Positions 36,884 to 48,667 of a stretch of DNA of 64,000 nucleotides are shown here, piece after piece. The translations under genes were made by a program, and so were the position numbers. Within the stretch, counting starts at the first letter, position 1; each line of letters starts with the position of its first letter. The notes below the pieces were generated by a model. It made no database searches and was not told where the DNA came from. It saw only the letters and a program-made list of their open reading frames with translations. This stretch comes from Adineta vaga (Eukaryota > Rotifera). Location: contig CP075494.1 of NCBI GenBank assembly GCA_021613535.1, positions 3,720,001 to 3,784,000 on the forward strand, read 5' to 3'.

Positions 36884-38665
36884 ATGAATAAATTGCAATC
36901 AATAACAACATTTGAATGTTTTCCAAATGAAATAATAATTGAATGTTTCGAATATTTTCATGGATTGGAGATCTTTTATTCATTTGATGATTTAAATTCT
37001 CGTTTTAACAAACTTATTCGAACTATTCAATTAAATATGAATTTTGAATATGTTCGTAAAATAATATTCGATAAATTCTGTCAAACAATGCAGTCCAATC
37101 CAGAAACTAAAAAACAAATTTCTTCATTAAAACTATCGAATAAAAACACATGTGGTCAAATTCAACATTTTCTTTCATTGTTTTCATTCAATGAATTTAC
37201 TTCCCTTCGATCATTAACTTTAATTGAAGTCGAAGAAAATAATATCGATCAATTAAAAACAATGTTACCACTATTATCAACATCTTGTTTGATACATTTG
37301 ATTGATAGTGATAGTGAAAATCATGGTGAACCATTATTATTAGGAACAAATATACACAAAACATGTCCCTCATTACCGACTTTTCATTGTCCACTTATTT
37401 TTTCTATGTCATGCATTACACATTTAACACTCGGTTACTGTTCATGTCTCGATTTAAGTCAATTATTTCGATATTTATCAATGTTGAGATATGTAAATGT
37501 TGGATATGTTTCCAGCAATAAATCTTGGACGGAATATTACACAGAGTTTTCTAATGATCGTGCTGTTCATCTTACACAATTGATTTTAATGAATTTTTCC
37601 GCAGGATTGACGATATTTGAAAGACTTGCAAAGCAAATACAGAATTTGAATAAATTAATGATAATTTCAAATGGTTGTATAGATATGTTTGACGCTTCTC
37701 GTTGGGAAAACTTAATTGTATCATCACTTCCTTTATTGACTATTTTCAAGTTTGAATTCAACTTCAAGTCTAAGTATGATTGGATAGAAAAGACTATGAC
37801 GGTTTTTACTGAAAAATTCGAATATTTTCAAACTAGTTTTTGGCGAGAAGAACATCATTGGTTTACTGAATTTTCATGCAATTCAAATCGATCAATACTT
37901 TTTTATACGATACCATACATGTCACATGTTGCATTTTTAAATGAATTACCTGAGAAATTGAATACATTTGATCATATAACAGAATTAACTGTTGATCTTC
38001 AACATGACATGAGAAAAGATGAATTTTATTTTGAAAATGTCAGAAAACTTAAGTTATATACACGCAAACAAGATGAGATTATTATTGGAATAGAAGAAAG
38101 TTTTCAATCTCTAAAAATGATGATTAATTTATCTAAATTGAGATATTTGCATATTATAGATTGTTCTACAATTAATTTTCCAATTGTATTATTGAATATA
38201 CTAAAAGAAGCATCACAATTATCATCATTAAAACTCTATCCAAAATTTTTATTATTATCATTTAGCAATGATGAATTAAGCAAATATTTGAATAGCAAGA
38301 TTAAAGAATTAGATCTATATTTACATTCAAGTTCTACTCTATTCACGAATGATGATATAACAAAAACTTTTTGTCGAATATTTTCAAATCTTGAACAACT
38401 TTCGTGTAAGATGGAAGAACAACGTTATTTAATAGTTTTATTAAATCATTTATCAAAATTATCCATGGCACATGTTTCTTTCAGTAATCCAGACTTTTTG
38501 GTCTCCTCGAAAGTTCCGATAGATTTGCAATCATTTCAAAAAGAAACATCGAAAATAAATATGTTGTTTCGTATTAGCCATACTGAATGCGTAGATAATA
38601 CGGAGTATTTTTCAATGTTTTCGCAAACAATCATGTTAACTATTTGGATCGATAATAATATATAA
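36884..38665 (+). CDS. F-box/leucine-rich-repeat-like protein
   Basis: Intronless, 593 residues, intact. An F-box-like N terminus (FECFPNEIIIECFEYFHG then SFDDLNSRFNKLI) is followed by Leu-rich solenoid segments (FTSLRSLTLIEVEENNIDQL, ISCITHLTLGYCSCLDLSQL, SKLRYLHIIDC). It shares with the F-box gene at 28451-30172 the block FQTSFWREEHHWF, so the two are distant paralogues of a family expanded in bdelloids. The predicted role is a substrate-recognition subunit of a Cullin-RING ligase. A foldback element begins 4 bp after the stop. Confidence 0.75.
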   Translation: MNKLQSITTFECFPNEIIIECFEYFHGLEIFYSFDDLNSRFNKLIRTIQLNMNFEYVRKIIFDKFCQTMQSNPETKKQISSLKLSNKNTCGQIQHFLSLFSFNEFTSLRSLTLIEVEENNIDQLKTMLPLLSTSCLIHLIDSDSENHGEPLLLGTNIHKTCPSLPTFHCPLIFSMSCITHLTLGYCSCLDLSQLFRYLSMLRYVNVGYVSSNKSWTEYYTEFSNDRAVHLTQLILMNFSAGLTIFERLAKQIQNLNKLMIISNGCIDMFDASRWENLIVSSLPLLTIFKFEFNFKSKYDWIEKTMTVFTEKFEYFQTSFWREEHHWFTEFSCNSNRSILFYTIPYMSHVAFLNELPEKLNTFDHITELTVDLQHDMRKDEFYFENVRKLKLYTRKQDEIIIGIEESFQSLKMMINLSKLRYLHIIDCSTINFPIVLLNILKEASQLSSLKLYPKFLLLSFSNDELSKYLNSKIKELDLYLHSSSTLFTNDDITKTFCRIFSNLEQLSCKMEEQRYLIVLLNHLSKLSMAHVSFSNPDFLVSSKVPIDLQSFQKETSKINMLFRISHTECVDNTEYFSMFSQTIMLTIWIDNNI

Positions 38666-38668
38666 TGA

Positions 38669-38720
38669 TCTTGAGGATGTGGGTGTTAGGTATATATAGT
38701 AGCCACACTCACTCCCACCC
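38669..38720. repeat. TGTGGG-type foldback element, copy D
   Basis: TCTTGAGGATGTGGGTGTT (38669-38687) faces CACACTCACTCCCACCC (38704-38720). It starts only 4 bp after the stop codon of the F-box gene, so it probably lies in its 3' untranslated region and could form a hairpin in the mRNA. Confidence 0.7.
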
Positions 38721-39836
38721 TACGTCGTTACCGTTTATCCGCATGTCGATTTCAATTGATTTTAATAAAAAGCTATATACTACTTATACGATTGTGTTTT
38801 CGTCTAGTAGGTAGGAAAAAAGGACTGTTGTTTATCTTGTCCCTGTTCTGTCATCGAAAAGGCGCGTGCTTTTTTATATTTCCTATCATTTTGCGCTGCA
38901 GAAATATCTACCTGAAATACGGTGAAAGAAAAAATTACTCATAGAAAATTGAGTTTAATACAAACGGAAGGAAAGAAATGAAATTTTCACTAAAATAGAA
39001 AATCTAAATGATTCAGCACATTTTTTAAATATTTTTCTATGATGGGTCGTCTATGATGGAGAAATATTCTAAACTGGAGAAGGGTTTATTAAAGTTGCTT
39101 CATACTCTCACCTACACTTCTTCATTTTAAACATTGCCTTAAAGATTTCTTATGCCTACCGTGCTCGAATAAATCTTCAGCGTAGGAATTTATAGTGCAA
39201 TTTTGAATCGATTATGACAGATATTAATCTTTATATTTGCATTGAATGATTTCAAGACACAGATATTTTTCTGAAATTCCAATTATCTATAGTTGTTCAC
39301 CGTTCAAAAAGCTTTTCAGTTTATCTAAGTTTAAATTCAAACTCTTCACAACGAATGAAACATTGATCGTTTGTTTTGAATAATTATTTTTGACACCACA
39401 GCTCTTTTAATCAAAATGTCTCGTACCACTTGGATTCTATTTTTAATCGTGTACAACAACATGTGTGTCAGCTCACTTCCTTTTTAAATGAAATTATAAA
39501 TTGATTTAATGTGACTGCATACTTAGAAATTTCCCTGATTTTTCAAATGTCAGGATTTTCTTGCCATGCTCTAATGAAAAAATTGATTTGAATCAATACG
39601 ACTGCATTTTATGCATCACCTGACTACAGCATGTTAATTATTGAAGTATACCTGTTCTCATCATTCATCCAACTCATTTTCAAGAAAGGAAGTATCTAAG
39701 TGTATTTAAATTACAGACAATCTTCGCATTATTTATATAAAAAAACCCATCAACGTACAATTTCCGATACAACAAGGTAAAGTTGACGAGTTTCTCTCAT
39801 CAATGATGTACTTTTGCAACCATCTTGCTTACAGGA
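38721..39836. other. Intergenic, no gene seen
   Basis: AT-rich region upstream of the BLIP-like gene. TTGCTTACAG directly before its ATG resembles a 3' splice site, so a non-coding 5' exon may lie in this interval. No coding region is supported. Confidence 0.45.
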
Positions 39837-41549
39837 ATGGTATCTTCTGGTGTGTTTGTATTGATAGTGATTTCGACTGTCGTTCTTCATTGTAATGGTG
39901 CTCCTGCTATCAACACGATAAGTAAAGAACAGTATACAACGATTCAAATTGGATGGAGTCGTACTCAAGTGACAAGTTTAGTTGGTAGTTCTGGAAATGT
40001 TGTACGGTCATATATTGAAAGCAACACGACTGTCATTATTGTTCAATATACGAGGCCTACCCCATCAACTACCGTAGTCACCTTTGGATTTGTCGATGGA
40101 AAGTTGATATCGAAATCTGAAGTTGGTGTCGATTCTCCAGTTACCAACAAAATCACTTTTCATCAATATAGAACCATACAAACCAAATGGACACAACAGC
40201 AGGTCACTGAACTACTTGGTGGACCGGGTAATATTGTTTTACAATCAGGTACACCAGGTTCTCCATACCAAGTTACCATAGTTCAGTATTTTGGAACACA
40301 GTCATCTACAGCAATTGCTTCCTTTCGTTTTGTCGGTGCATCTCTATCTAGCAAGACTCAGGCTGGATTAGATACAGGAATTTATACCATCACTAAACAA
40401 CAGTATACAACGATCCAGCTTGGATGGACACGTGAGCAAGTGGCAAACTTAGTTGGTAGTTTTGGAAATGTGGCATCAGAAGCTGTTACGAATAATTTGC
40501 CCACTGATATCGTGAACTATATTGGATTTGGAACAGTCTTCGCATATGCTACTTTCGGATTTGTAGGTCAAAAGCTAACATCAAAATCTGAAGTCGGTTT
40601 CGATCTACCAATTGCCAATAAAGTCACTCTGCAACAATACAAAGCCGTACAAATAGGATGTAATGTACTGCAACTCGTACAACTTCTTGGCGGTGCCGGT
40701 AATACCGTTTCGCAATCGGGTACTCCTGGTTCACCGTACCAAGTTACCATGGTTCAATATCTTGGAGCACAGTCATCCACGACGATTGCTTCCTTTACTT
40801 TTGTGGGTGCATCCCTTTTTAGCAAAGCTCAGATTGGATTAGATACGGGAATTTACACCATTACTCCACAACAATATGAGATGATCGAGGTTGGATGGAC
40901 ACGTGAGCAAGTGACAAACTTAGTTGGTAGTGCCGGAAGTGCTGTGTCGGAAGCAGGTACAGGTAATACAGGCGCTATTATCATCCAATATAGTGGATCT
41001 GGAACAACTTATGGAAGTGCTACCCTCGGATTTGTAGGTGGAAAGCTGATAACAAAATCTGAAGTCGGTCTATATCCACTAGTCAGCAACAAAATCACTC
41101 TTCAACAATATAAGACCATACAAATTGGATGGACACAACAGCAAGTCACTCAACTACTTGGTGGTACTGGCAATACCGTTTCGCAATCGGGTACAGCTGG
41201 TTCTCCATACCAAGTTACCATGGTTCAGTATTTCGGATCACAGTCATCTACCGCGGTCGCTTCTTTCGCTTTCATCGGTGGATTGCTTTCCAGCAAAGCT
41301 CAAGTGGGACTTGATACAGCAGTTTATACCATCACTAAACAACAGTATACAACAATCGATATTGGATGGACACGTGAGCAAGTGACAAACTTAGTTGGTA
41401 GTGTCGGAAATGCTGCATCAGAAGCTGGCACGGGCAGCGCGACTGTTGTTTTTGTTCAATATGTTGTACCAGAAGCAGCCTATGGCTTAGTTGCCTTTGG
41501 ATTTGTCGGAGGAAAGCTTACTACCAAATCAAAAATTGGTTTTAAATAA
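39837..41549 (+). CDS. Secreted protein of seven tandem BLIP-like repeats
   Basis: ATG 39837 gives MVSSGVFVLIVISTVVLHC, a signal peptide. The 570-residue product is then seven repeats of 78-79 residues beginning near 39918, 40155, 40389, 40623, 40860, 41094 and 41331. The consensus is ITxxQYxTIxxGWTxxQVxxL-(V/L)-G, then an aromatic GSPYQVTxVQY strand, then (F/V)GxxLxSKxxxGLD. This matches the repeat of Streptomyces beta-lactamase inhibitor protein (BLIP) and the SmpA/OmlA fold, where two ~76-residue repeats form the inhibitor. Odd and even repeats alternate between two subtypes, so the array looks like multiplied two-domain units plus one. Almost no Cys is present, unlike BLIP. No introns are seen and the gene is less AT-rich than its surroundings; bacterial origin is likely. 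Inhibitor activity is not shown. Confidence 0.8.
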   Translation: MVSSGVFVLIVISTVVLHCNGAPAINTISKEQYTTIQIGWSRTQVTSLVGSSGNVVRSYIESNTTVIIVQYTRPTPSTTVVTFGFVDGKLISKSEVGVDSPVTNKITFHQYRTIQTKWTQQQVTELLGGPGNIVLQSGTPGSPYQVTIVQYFGTQSSTAIASFRFVGASLSSKTQAGLDTGIYTITKQQYTTIQLGWTREQVANLVGSFGNVASEAVTNNLPTDIVNYIGFGTVFAYATFGFVGQKLTSKSEVGFDLPIANKVTLQQYKAVQIGCNVLQLVQLLGGAGNTVSQSGTPGSPYQVTMVQYLGAQSSTTIASFTFVGASLFSKAQIGLDTGIYTITPQQYEMIEVGWTREQVTNLVGSAGSAVSEAGTGNTGAIIIQYSGSGTTYGSATLGFVGGKLITKSEVGLYPLVSNKITLQQYKTIQIGWTQQQVTQLLGGTGNTVSQSGTAGSPYQVTMVQYFGSQSSTAVASFAFIGGLLSSKAQVGLDTAVYTITKQQYTTIDIGWTREQVTNLVGSVGNAASEAGTGSATVVFVQYVVPEAAYGLVAFGFVGGKLTTKSKIGFK

Positions 41550-42538
41550 TGAATTTTTTCTTTTCGTATTAGACTTTTCTATTTTACTCCCGAATATATT
41601 GTATCATTTTCATTTGTTTTTCAATGCTTTAATCAGTTTAATCCGGAATTTATATTCAAGACCTAATAAAACTTAACGAAAAGATACGAAATATTTTTGT
41701 TCATAAAAAGAATTCTATTAGAATCAACGTCCGATGAGAAATAATGTAGATATAAAAAAAAAAAGTTGTTTATCACATTTATTTTCAGTGAGATGATAAA
41801 GATACTTTCTGTATATACCATCGAAATATAATGACTGAGGTTTTTCTTTTTCATCGAACAGAACAGTTGACTGCTTGTATAGCGCACAAATGGTAATGGC
41901 GTTTACAACCTTTGATGATCTAGTAAGTAGAACAACAGTACCGAGCGATTATAAAAATAAAAATTGGAAAAATACAGCCGTTCTAGTCTGTGAGTCGATA
42001 TAATACAAGAAGTACTGGTAGAAACTTTACATCATATGAAAATATATGTTAATATTTTTATCTCTATTGAAGAAAAGTCAAATGTTCTATGCCGACTGCG
42101 TGTACATATAGATATGATCTTGATTTGTCATGCTTTGAATAAAAAAAGTAATTACGTTTTTCAAACATTATATTCGCTGGTTTCTCTCTTCCAATTAAAA
42201 TATCAAAAAAAGAAGAACACGATGGTATCGAAATACATATCACTGTCGTACTTTTCTAAATCAATCATTACATATTTCATTTCGAAGATAACTATCATTT
42301 ATAATTTTTTCATATTAAAATTACTTTTTTATTCTTATTTTGAAGAACTGTAAATTTAATTTATAAATAATTATTTTCTTTCAGGTTGACATGAACAACA
42401 CGTTATGCAATCATTAAATGTAATAAAAACGAAGATACATGTTAAAAATATGATAAATATATCGACATATTCTCATCGAATCCGTATGTATTTTTGCTCT
42501 TCTTTGAATTTAATAAATAATTCAATTGTGTTTTGTAG
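41550..42538. other. Intergenic, possible 5' exons of the FG-GAP gene
   Basis: AT-rich. A splice-acceptor-like TTCTTTCAG at ~42377-42385 and the TTTTGTAG acceptor at 42531-42538 suggest 5' exons of the next gene lie here, but I could not define them. Confidence 0.4.
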
Positions 42539-45303
42539 GAATACTCTTTTATTTCTTCGGTATTACATCGAAGTAATGCTGCTGTATATATTTGTCTACT
42601 GTTGTGTATTACGATGATAGCTGGAATTGTCATTGTTTGTCTTACTGTACCAAAACCTAAAGGTTTGTTCTTCATCTATATATGAATAGATGCATATGAT
42701 TTTCTTTCTCCTATTTTTTGTTTTTCAGTACGAAAATGTGAATTAAATTTTGAACTAACAGCTAAAAATTCAATGGAATATAATTATGGTCCGACATCTG
42801 TCGGTATTGGTGATTTTAATGGAGATAATCGATTCGATTTATTCATTATTAATATTGGAAAAAATAATACTGGTTTACTTCTTGGATATGGAGATGGAAA
42901 TTTCGAAGAAGTAAGAACGAATTCAGCTGGATCTTTTTCATCAATATTATTTGCTTTGTACGATTATAATAAAGATAATCGATTAGATGTAATTATTGTT
43001 AATAATGATACTGGTAGTATTGATATTCTTATGGGTTATTTTGAAGGCTTTCCAAACGCTGTACCGTATGATGTTGGCCATTTGGCACTGGTAGTACTTG
43101 CACATGATATGAACAATGACATGATATTAGATATGATAACAATCAGTGAAGAGAGCAATACCATAACTATCTTTCTCGGATCAAGTGATGGATCATTTAC
43201 ATACAAAACAACAGAGTCAACTGGTTTAAAACCATCCTATGCAGTTGTTGGAGATTTTAATCATGATACACGATTAGATATTATGGTAACTGATAAAAAT
43301 AGTAATCATGTACGTGTATTACTTCAAAGTAATAGAGGTGCTCTTACAACCAAATTGAGTTATGCGTCTGGTGGAAGTTCGAAAGTACGATCGATGGTTG
43401 TCAATGACATTAATAATGATACTCAATTAAATATTATTGTTGCGAATTATGGTACTAATGATATAGGTATTCTTTTTGAATATGATAGTATGAATTTTCA
43501 AAATGAAATAACAATCAGTATGGATTCGAATTCTCAACCATCATCAATTACTCTCGGTGGCTTTAATGGCGATAATAAATTAGATATTGCTGTAACTCTT
43601 TCTGGTCGTAGGCAAATAGGAATGATAGTGATAGTATTGATATTTTTAGTGTCTTCAACACTGGCTCATTTACAAATACACAGAAATACTCAGTTGGATT
43701 CTTTCCAGTATGTGTAATCCTTGATTATATTAATAATGATAGTTACATTGATATTGTTGTTGTCAATTCTGATTCTGATGATCTAAGTATTTTGCTTGGA
43801 TATGACAAGGGTAATTTTGCAGATCCAATAACATATCCAGTTGGTTCACATCCCAATTTAGTAGCGGCTGGTGATTTTAATAATGATAATCGATCAGATC
43901 TAGTTATTACTTATGAACGTACTAGTTATATTGATATCTTGTTAGGAGATGCTGATGGTACTTTTGCAAATTCAATATCATATCAATTTGATTCGTCTTC
44001 ATCGTGTGTAGCGGTTGGTGATTTCGATCAAGACACTCGATTAGACGTAGTTGTTGTTCATTCTTCTAAAAATGCTATCCATGTGTTGTTAGGGGATGGT
44101 GCAGGTTCGTTTTCGACTGACCAATCATATGAGACGGACTCTGGTCCACTATACGTGCTTGTAACTGATTTTAACCATGATAGACGTTTGGATATTGCTG
44201 TTCTCAATGATCAGAGTCATAATATAGGCATTTTTCTTGGTTATGGTAATGGTGATTTTGAACAACAAGTAACATATCCCGTTGATCCGTATCCACTTGC
44301 ATTGACAGTTGGAGATCTAAATAATGACAGTCGATTGGACATTGTTGTATCTTGTGTGGGCTATAATTCAATAGCTGTTCTACTTGGTTATGGCGGTGGA
44401 TCTTTTACAGATAAGGAGTCATTTCCAGTGGCTTTTAATCCAACATCTACAGCTATTGGTGATTTCAATAATGATGGCTATCTGGATATTATTGCTGTCA
44501 ATGCAGGTGCTACTTATGTTAGTGTTTTGTTAGGCTATGGCGATGGATCATTTGGCCCTCAAATTAAATATATTACTGGTTCTGGTCCGCGATTTGTAGC
44601 TATTTCTGATTTTAATAATGATAGGCAGCTTGATATTGCTGTTGCAAATTCAGGTGATGCTACTTTAGTCATCATGTTTGGTAGTACAAATTTAGACTTT
44701 CATAAAGAAACAACACTTTTAACTGGTAACATGTCTCGAACACGATCATTTGTGATTGATGATTTTAATAATGATACTAATATGGATATTATTGTAGCCA
44801 ATTCAGGCACTCATAATATTGGCATTTTTCTTGGACATGGTGATTACTCTTTCACAGAGCAAATAACATATTCAACTGGTTTAAAATCATCTCCCTATTC
44901 TATCGCAACTGGTCATTTCAATGATGATACTCAATTGGATCTTGTTATTACTAATTTTGGTTCTGATAATATTGGTATTTTTCTTAATTATGATAATGGC
45001 TCATTTACAAATCAAACAACATATTCAACTGGTACATCTTCATCTCCTTATTCCGTAGCTGTTGGATATTTCAATAGTGATGCTCAATTTGACATTATTG
45101 TTGTTAATTATCACAATAACAAATTTGGAATTTTTCTTGGACATGGTGATGGAACATTTGATGATATTATCTTATTTGCAATGCCATATGGATCTCAACC
45201 ATTTTCAGTTGCCATTGTTGATTTTAGTCATGATGGAAAAATGGATATTGCTGTAATCAACAATGGTACGGACAATTTAAGTATTTACGTTCAAACTTGT
45301 TAG
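42539..45303 (+). CDS. FG-GAP/VCBS repeat membrane protein, 5' end undefined, one frameshift
   Basis: Visible exons: 42539-42662 and 42729-45303, with a 66-bp intron (GTTTGT..TTCAG). The first exon encodes a single membrane helix (AAVYICLLLCITMIAGIVIV), so the repeats are probably extracellular. The rest consists of about 16-20 repeats of the pattern (V)GDFNNDxRLDIVVxN..S..IGIFLGYGDGSF, the calcium-binding loop plus FG-GAP blade seen in integrin alpha chains and in bacterial surface proteins. The product should fold as one or more beta-propellers. The frame shifts near 43610-43620, between TLSG and NDSDSIDIFSVFNTG; no intron explains it. Bdelloids have many such genes. The first coding exon and the ATG were not identified. 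Confidence 0.78.
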
Positions 45304-46378
45304 TTGTATTTATTGTACACATCAGAGATATAAAAGTTTGTAACGATAAAATGACGTAATATGATGTCATAAATAATAGGAAAATGTTTCTTTCTATGAA
45401 ATATTTTTTTCTAAATGCGTGATGCTAATGTCATATGAATATAGTAAAAGATTCATTTTCTTTTTGTACGTGATATATCTTTAAAATCGATATGATATAA
45501 TTAATCATGTTCAACAAATCTTTAATAAAATATGATCACATATTGAAATAAAACAGTTAGTTGAATATATACTTTACATTAAAGACAACAGATGGCATAG
45601 TTGAAAATCGAAGAATTTTATATCTTGCAAGTGCTCTTTTATTTCTATGCGACATTTTCTATATCGTTGCTAATGATGTTCCAATCTGTTTTGTTAATCT
45701 TCTTCTAGGTCAAAGATCTCTGTTTAATTAGTATCGTTTACATTTGGATTATGGCAATGGTGTACACCAAGTTGTAAACATGTTTTTTCGACTTCTGATG
45801 AAAAAATCTTATCTACACGAGCATTTGTAACCATCAGTTGTATTTTATAGATATTATCTATTGAATTTCTCTTAGCTATTTTATTTGTTAATGAAAATCT
45901 CAAAAGAAAAATGTGCCTATTTGGAAAATGTTGGACTATTGCATGTCTTATCAGCGGAATTATTGTTGTTGCTCTTAGAATTTCTGCTAATTTAGGTTTT
46001 GAGATTTTTCTCTTTGAATAATAAAAGAAAAGTATTTCTTCACTATTGAGAGTACAATAAATGTAATTCAAGTACATGTAAGAGGATAAAATACAACTGT
46101 ATCATTCCGACGACGCGTGATACAAATGTTATATTCGAAATTTTCGAAAAACAAAAACTAACAAAATTTATAGAAAAAAAGAAATGAACTGTAAGAAAAA
46201 TAAAATATATTTTATTGAAAGAAGTTTTTCTTTTTCACAAAGATTTGTTCAGAATATATGTTTAAAAACTCGATAAATACACGAGAGAAAAAAAGATAAA
46301 GTTACGGTTGAATGAATATAAGCGTATGTGGTAAATATCGATTCTTTTTTTTCTTGCTCTTCTATTACATATAAACAA
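45304..46378. other. Intergenic, one doubtful small ORF
   Basis: AT-rich. A 117-codon minus-strand ORF (45724-46077) ends in ARVDKIFSSEVEKTCLQLGV, which looks less random than most, but it has no recognised domain and no clear exon context. I do not call it a gene. Confidence 0.4.
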
Positions 46379-47047
46379 ATGTCTCAAGAAGATCAAATTA
46401 TTCAATGGAATATTAAATTACGTGATAAAACTCCCTATGAAATTATTCATTGGTCATTAAATCAATTTGGATCTGATAAAGCAATTGCATCGACAAGTTT
46501 TGGACCATATACAGCTGTTCTTCTTCAATTAATTACAGAAATTAATCCATTAATTCCAATAATATGGATTGATCATGGGTATAATCGTTCATCAACATAT
46601 CAATATGTCGAAAAAATACAAGAACTTCTTAAACTTAATCTTCATGTTTATTCTCCACGATTAACAGCAGCACGTCGTGATATTCTTTATGGACCATTAC
46701 CAATCGATCGTGATAATGAATCTGCTCTACAAGAATTTAGTGCGTTAATGAAACTTGAACCATTTTCACGAGTGATGAATGATTTCAAACCTCATGTTTG
46801 GTTTACAGGAGTTCGTCAAACACAAAACTGTCATCGAAAATCATTTGATATTATTTCATTTGATTCAGTATTTGACGTTTGGAAAATTAATCCTTTACTT
46901 TATTGGACTGATGATCAAATGACAAGATTTCTTCATGAACATGATCTTCCTAATGAATTCGATTATTTTGATCCAGCAAAAGGAGATGAAAAACGAGAAT
47001 GTGGTCTTCATGCTCCATGGGCAAAAAAATTCGTTAAACAAAAATAA
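46379..47047 (+). CDS. cysH: Phosphoadenosine phosphosulfate (PAPS) reductase
   Basis: Reduces PAPS to sulfite with thioredoxin or glutaredoxin in assimilatory sulfate reduction. ATG 46379 is chosen; upstream codons have no ATG. 222 residues, intronless. Motifs: TSFGPYTAVLLQLITE (the SFGP nucleotide loop), IIWIDHGYN, WFTGVRQTQNCHRKSF (substrate-binding Arg region), NPLLYWTDDQM, and the catalytic KRECGLH near the C terminus (Cys208). All key sites are present and the length is typical. The extra Cys pairs of APS reductases are absent, favouring PAPS as substrate. Most animals lack sulfate assimilation, so acquisition from bacteria or fungi is plausible. No partner genes of the pathway are in the window. 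Confidence 0.9.
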   Translation: MSQEDQIIQWNIKLRDKTPYEIIHWSLNQFGSDKAIASTSFGPYTAVLLQLITEINPLIPIIWIDHGYNRSSTYQYVEKIQELLKLNLHVYSPRLTAARRDILYGPLPIDRDNESALQEFSALMKLEPFSRVMNDFKPHVWFTGVRQTQNCHRKSFDIISFDSVFDVWKINPLLYWTDDQMTRFLHEHDLPNEFDYFDPAKGDEKRECGLHAPWAKKFVKQK

Positions 47048-48667
47048 TTCTTCGTCATTCATTTTTCATCTCATGAGTATCACTTGTCCGTCCCTGTGTT
47101 TTCTTGTCTGTCTATACTTGCACATTGTATACATATATTCATTTCCTTATTGAGATAATAAATTAAGAGCCCATCCTATCTTGAGGTTGTCAGTGTAAGG
47201 TGAAGAAGAAAGAGTTACATTTATATGACTTAGTGTTGAGCCTTTCCGTCAAAATATTCGATCAGTCTTAAATGGTGTTTTAAGAGTATTACGGAATTTG
47301 TTTGTATTAGAAAACAGTCAAATGGCAAGTATTTCTGTCACTAATGATATTTAGATGGATGACACGAACAATCATATTTCGGTAAGTAGAATTATTCTCA
47401 AATCTTGCATTGACAATTTATATTTAGACTAAAAGAGTCTACTTCATTGTGATGATAAACCTCTCGTATTGCACAAAGCTACAAGAGCAACGAGTGAAGT
47501 ATTAGTAACATCAAATGAATATTCATCTACATGTGAAAATAAAATTCACGTAGGAGAAAAACAGTATGAATTTTTTGTTTTACTAGAATGGCCCTTTTGG
47601 TCTAAACTACTAGTTGTTATTATCGGGTTGCTTTATAGGATTGGAAAGATTATAAAATATCAGACATGATAGAGAAATAATTCTCATCTTCTTCTTAAGA
47701 TTTGTTTTTACTGTCTATGTAAATCATCTACTAAGGTAAGATATAGTGATGTTTCTTGCAAATTCAATAATAATAAATTGATTACGATAGCGTTGTATTC
47801 GTTGTTCAAGACATAATCAAGAAAATAGTGACAAATTATCGTCGTTTAAGCTTTTTTCGCAGTTTATAAAACTAATTTAAATGAGACAAACAATATGTTT
47901 ACTATTTACAGGTAAATTAAATGATCTTGATCTATTAACTAGGTACATGAATAAAAACTGTAATGTTCATAGCCCTTTAAAAGACTGAAACAACTCAGAG
48001 ATAACGGACAAATTGAAAATAATTCATTTCAAACGAAGATGAGACAATCACGTTCTATAATTGTTTCGACAATACAATTCGGTCAAAATAAAAACAAAGG
48101 ACATGTGTGCTTTAATTATAGCTAATGCATCATTGAACTACTTCTATAATATATATTATATTCTACAGAATGCCAAGGAAAAAGAATGTAAAAACGTTTT
48201 TATAAATGAGAAATCAAGTGAAACTCCCTGACAAACTTGTTTAAACAAAATAGCAACTACTTTTAATCATTTTTCCTTACTGGCTTATTACGAAACTTTC
48301 GCGAGTTAATTTTGAAATTCTTTCATTGACACTATTACGATTCTAGTTTGTCATTCTGTTTCAATATACTACAGGTAAATATAATATTATGTTGATTCAT
48401 TATTTACCTAATACGAATTTCCTAAACGTTGCAAGAATATTCCATCTCTCACCACTCTATTAATCAATAAGCAATCTAGGACGATATTATACACTTTTGA
48501 AAAAATGACATCTGTTTTCATCTGTAACGAAGAAAAAAGAGTGTTCTTTCCCCTACTCATTTTTACACTGCATCTTTTCTCTTGTACGCGTCATTTTTGT
48601 GTTTTAATAATATTAAACAGCAAAGATATTTTTGTATGAACACATATATTTAGATAAAGGTGATAAA
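47048..48667. other. Intergenic, no gene seen
   Basis: Long AT-rich spacer. TATCTTGAGGTTGTCAGTG at ~47177 resembles the left edge of the foldback family without a clear partner arm. A 66-codon plus ORF at 47469 has a hydrophobic tail but no family features. Nothing else is supported. Confidence 0.45.

Noticed and set aside
45724-46077. 117-codon minus-strand ORF as a gene
   Set aside because: No recognised domain, no promoter or exon context, AT-rich composition like the surrounding spacer.
47469-47669. 66-codon ORF with hydrophobic C terminus
   Set aside because: Too short, no homologous pattern, no splice context.
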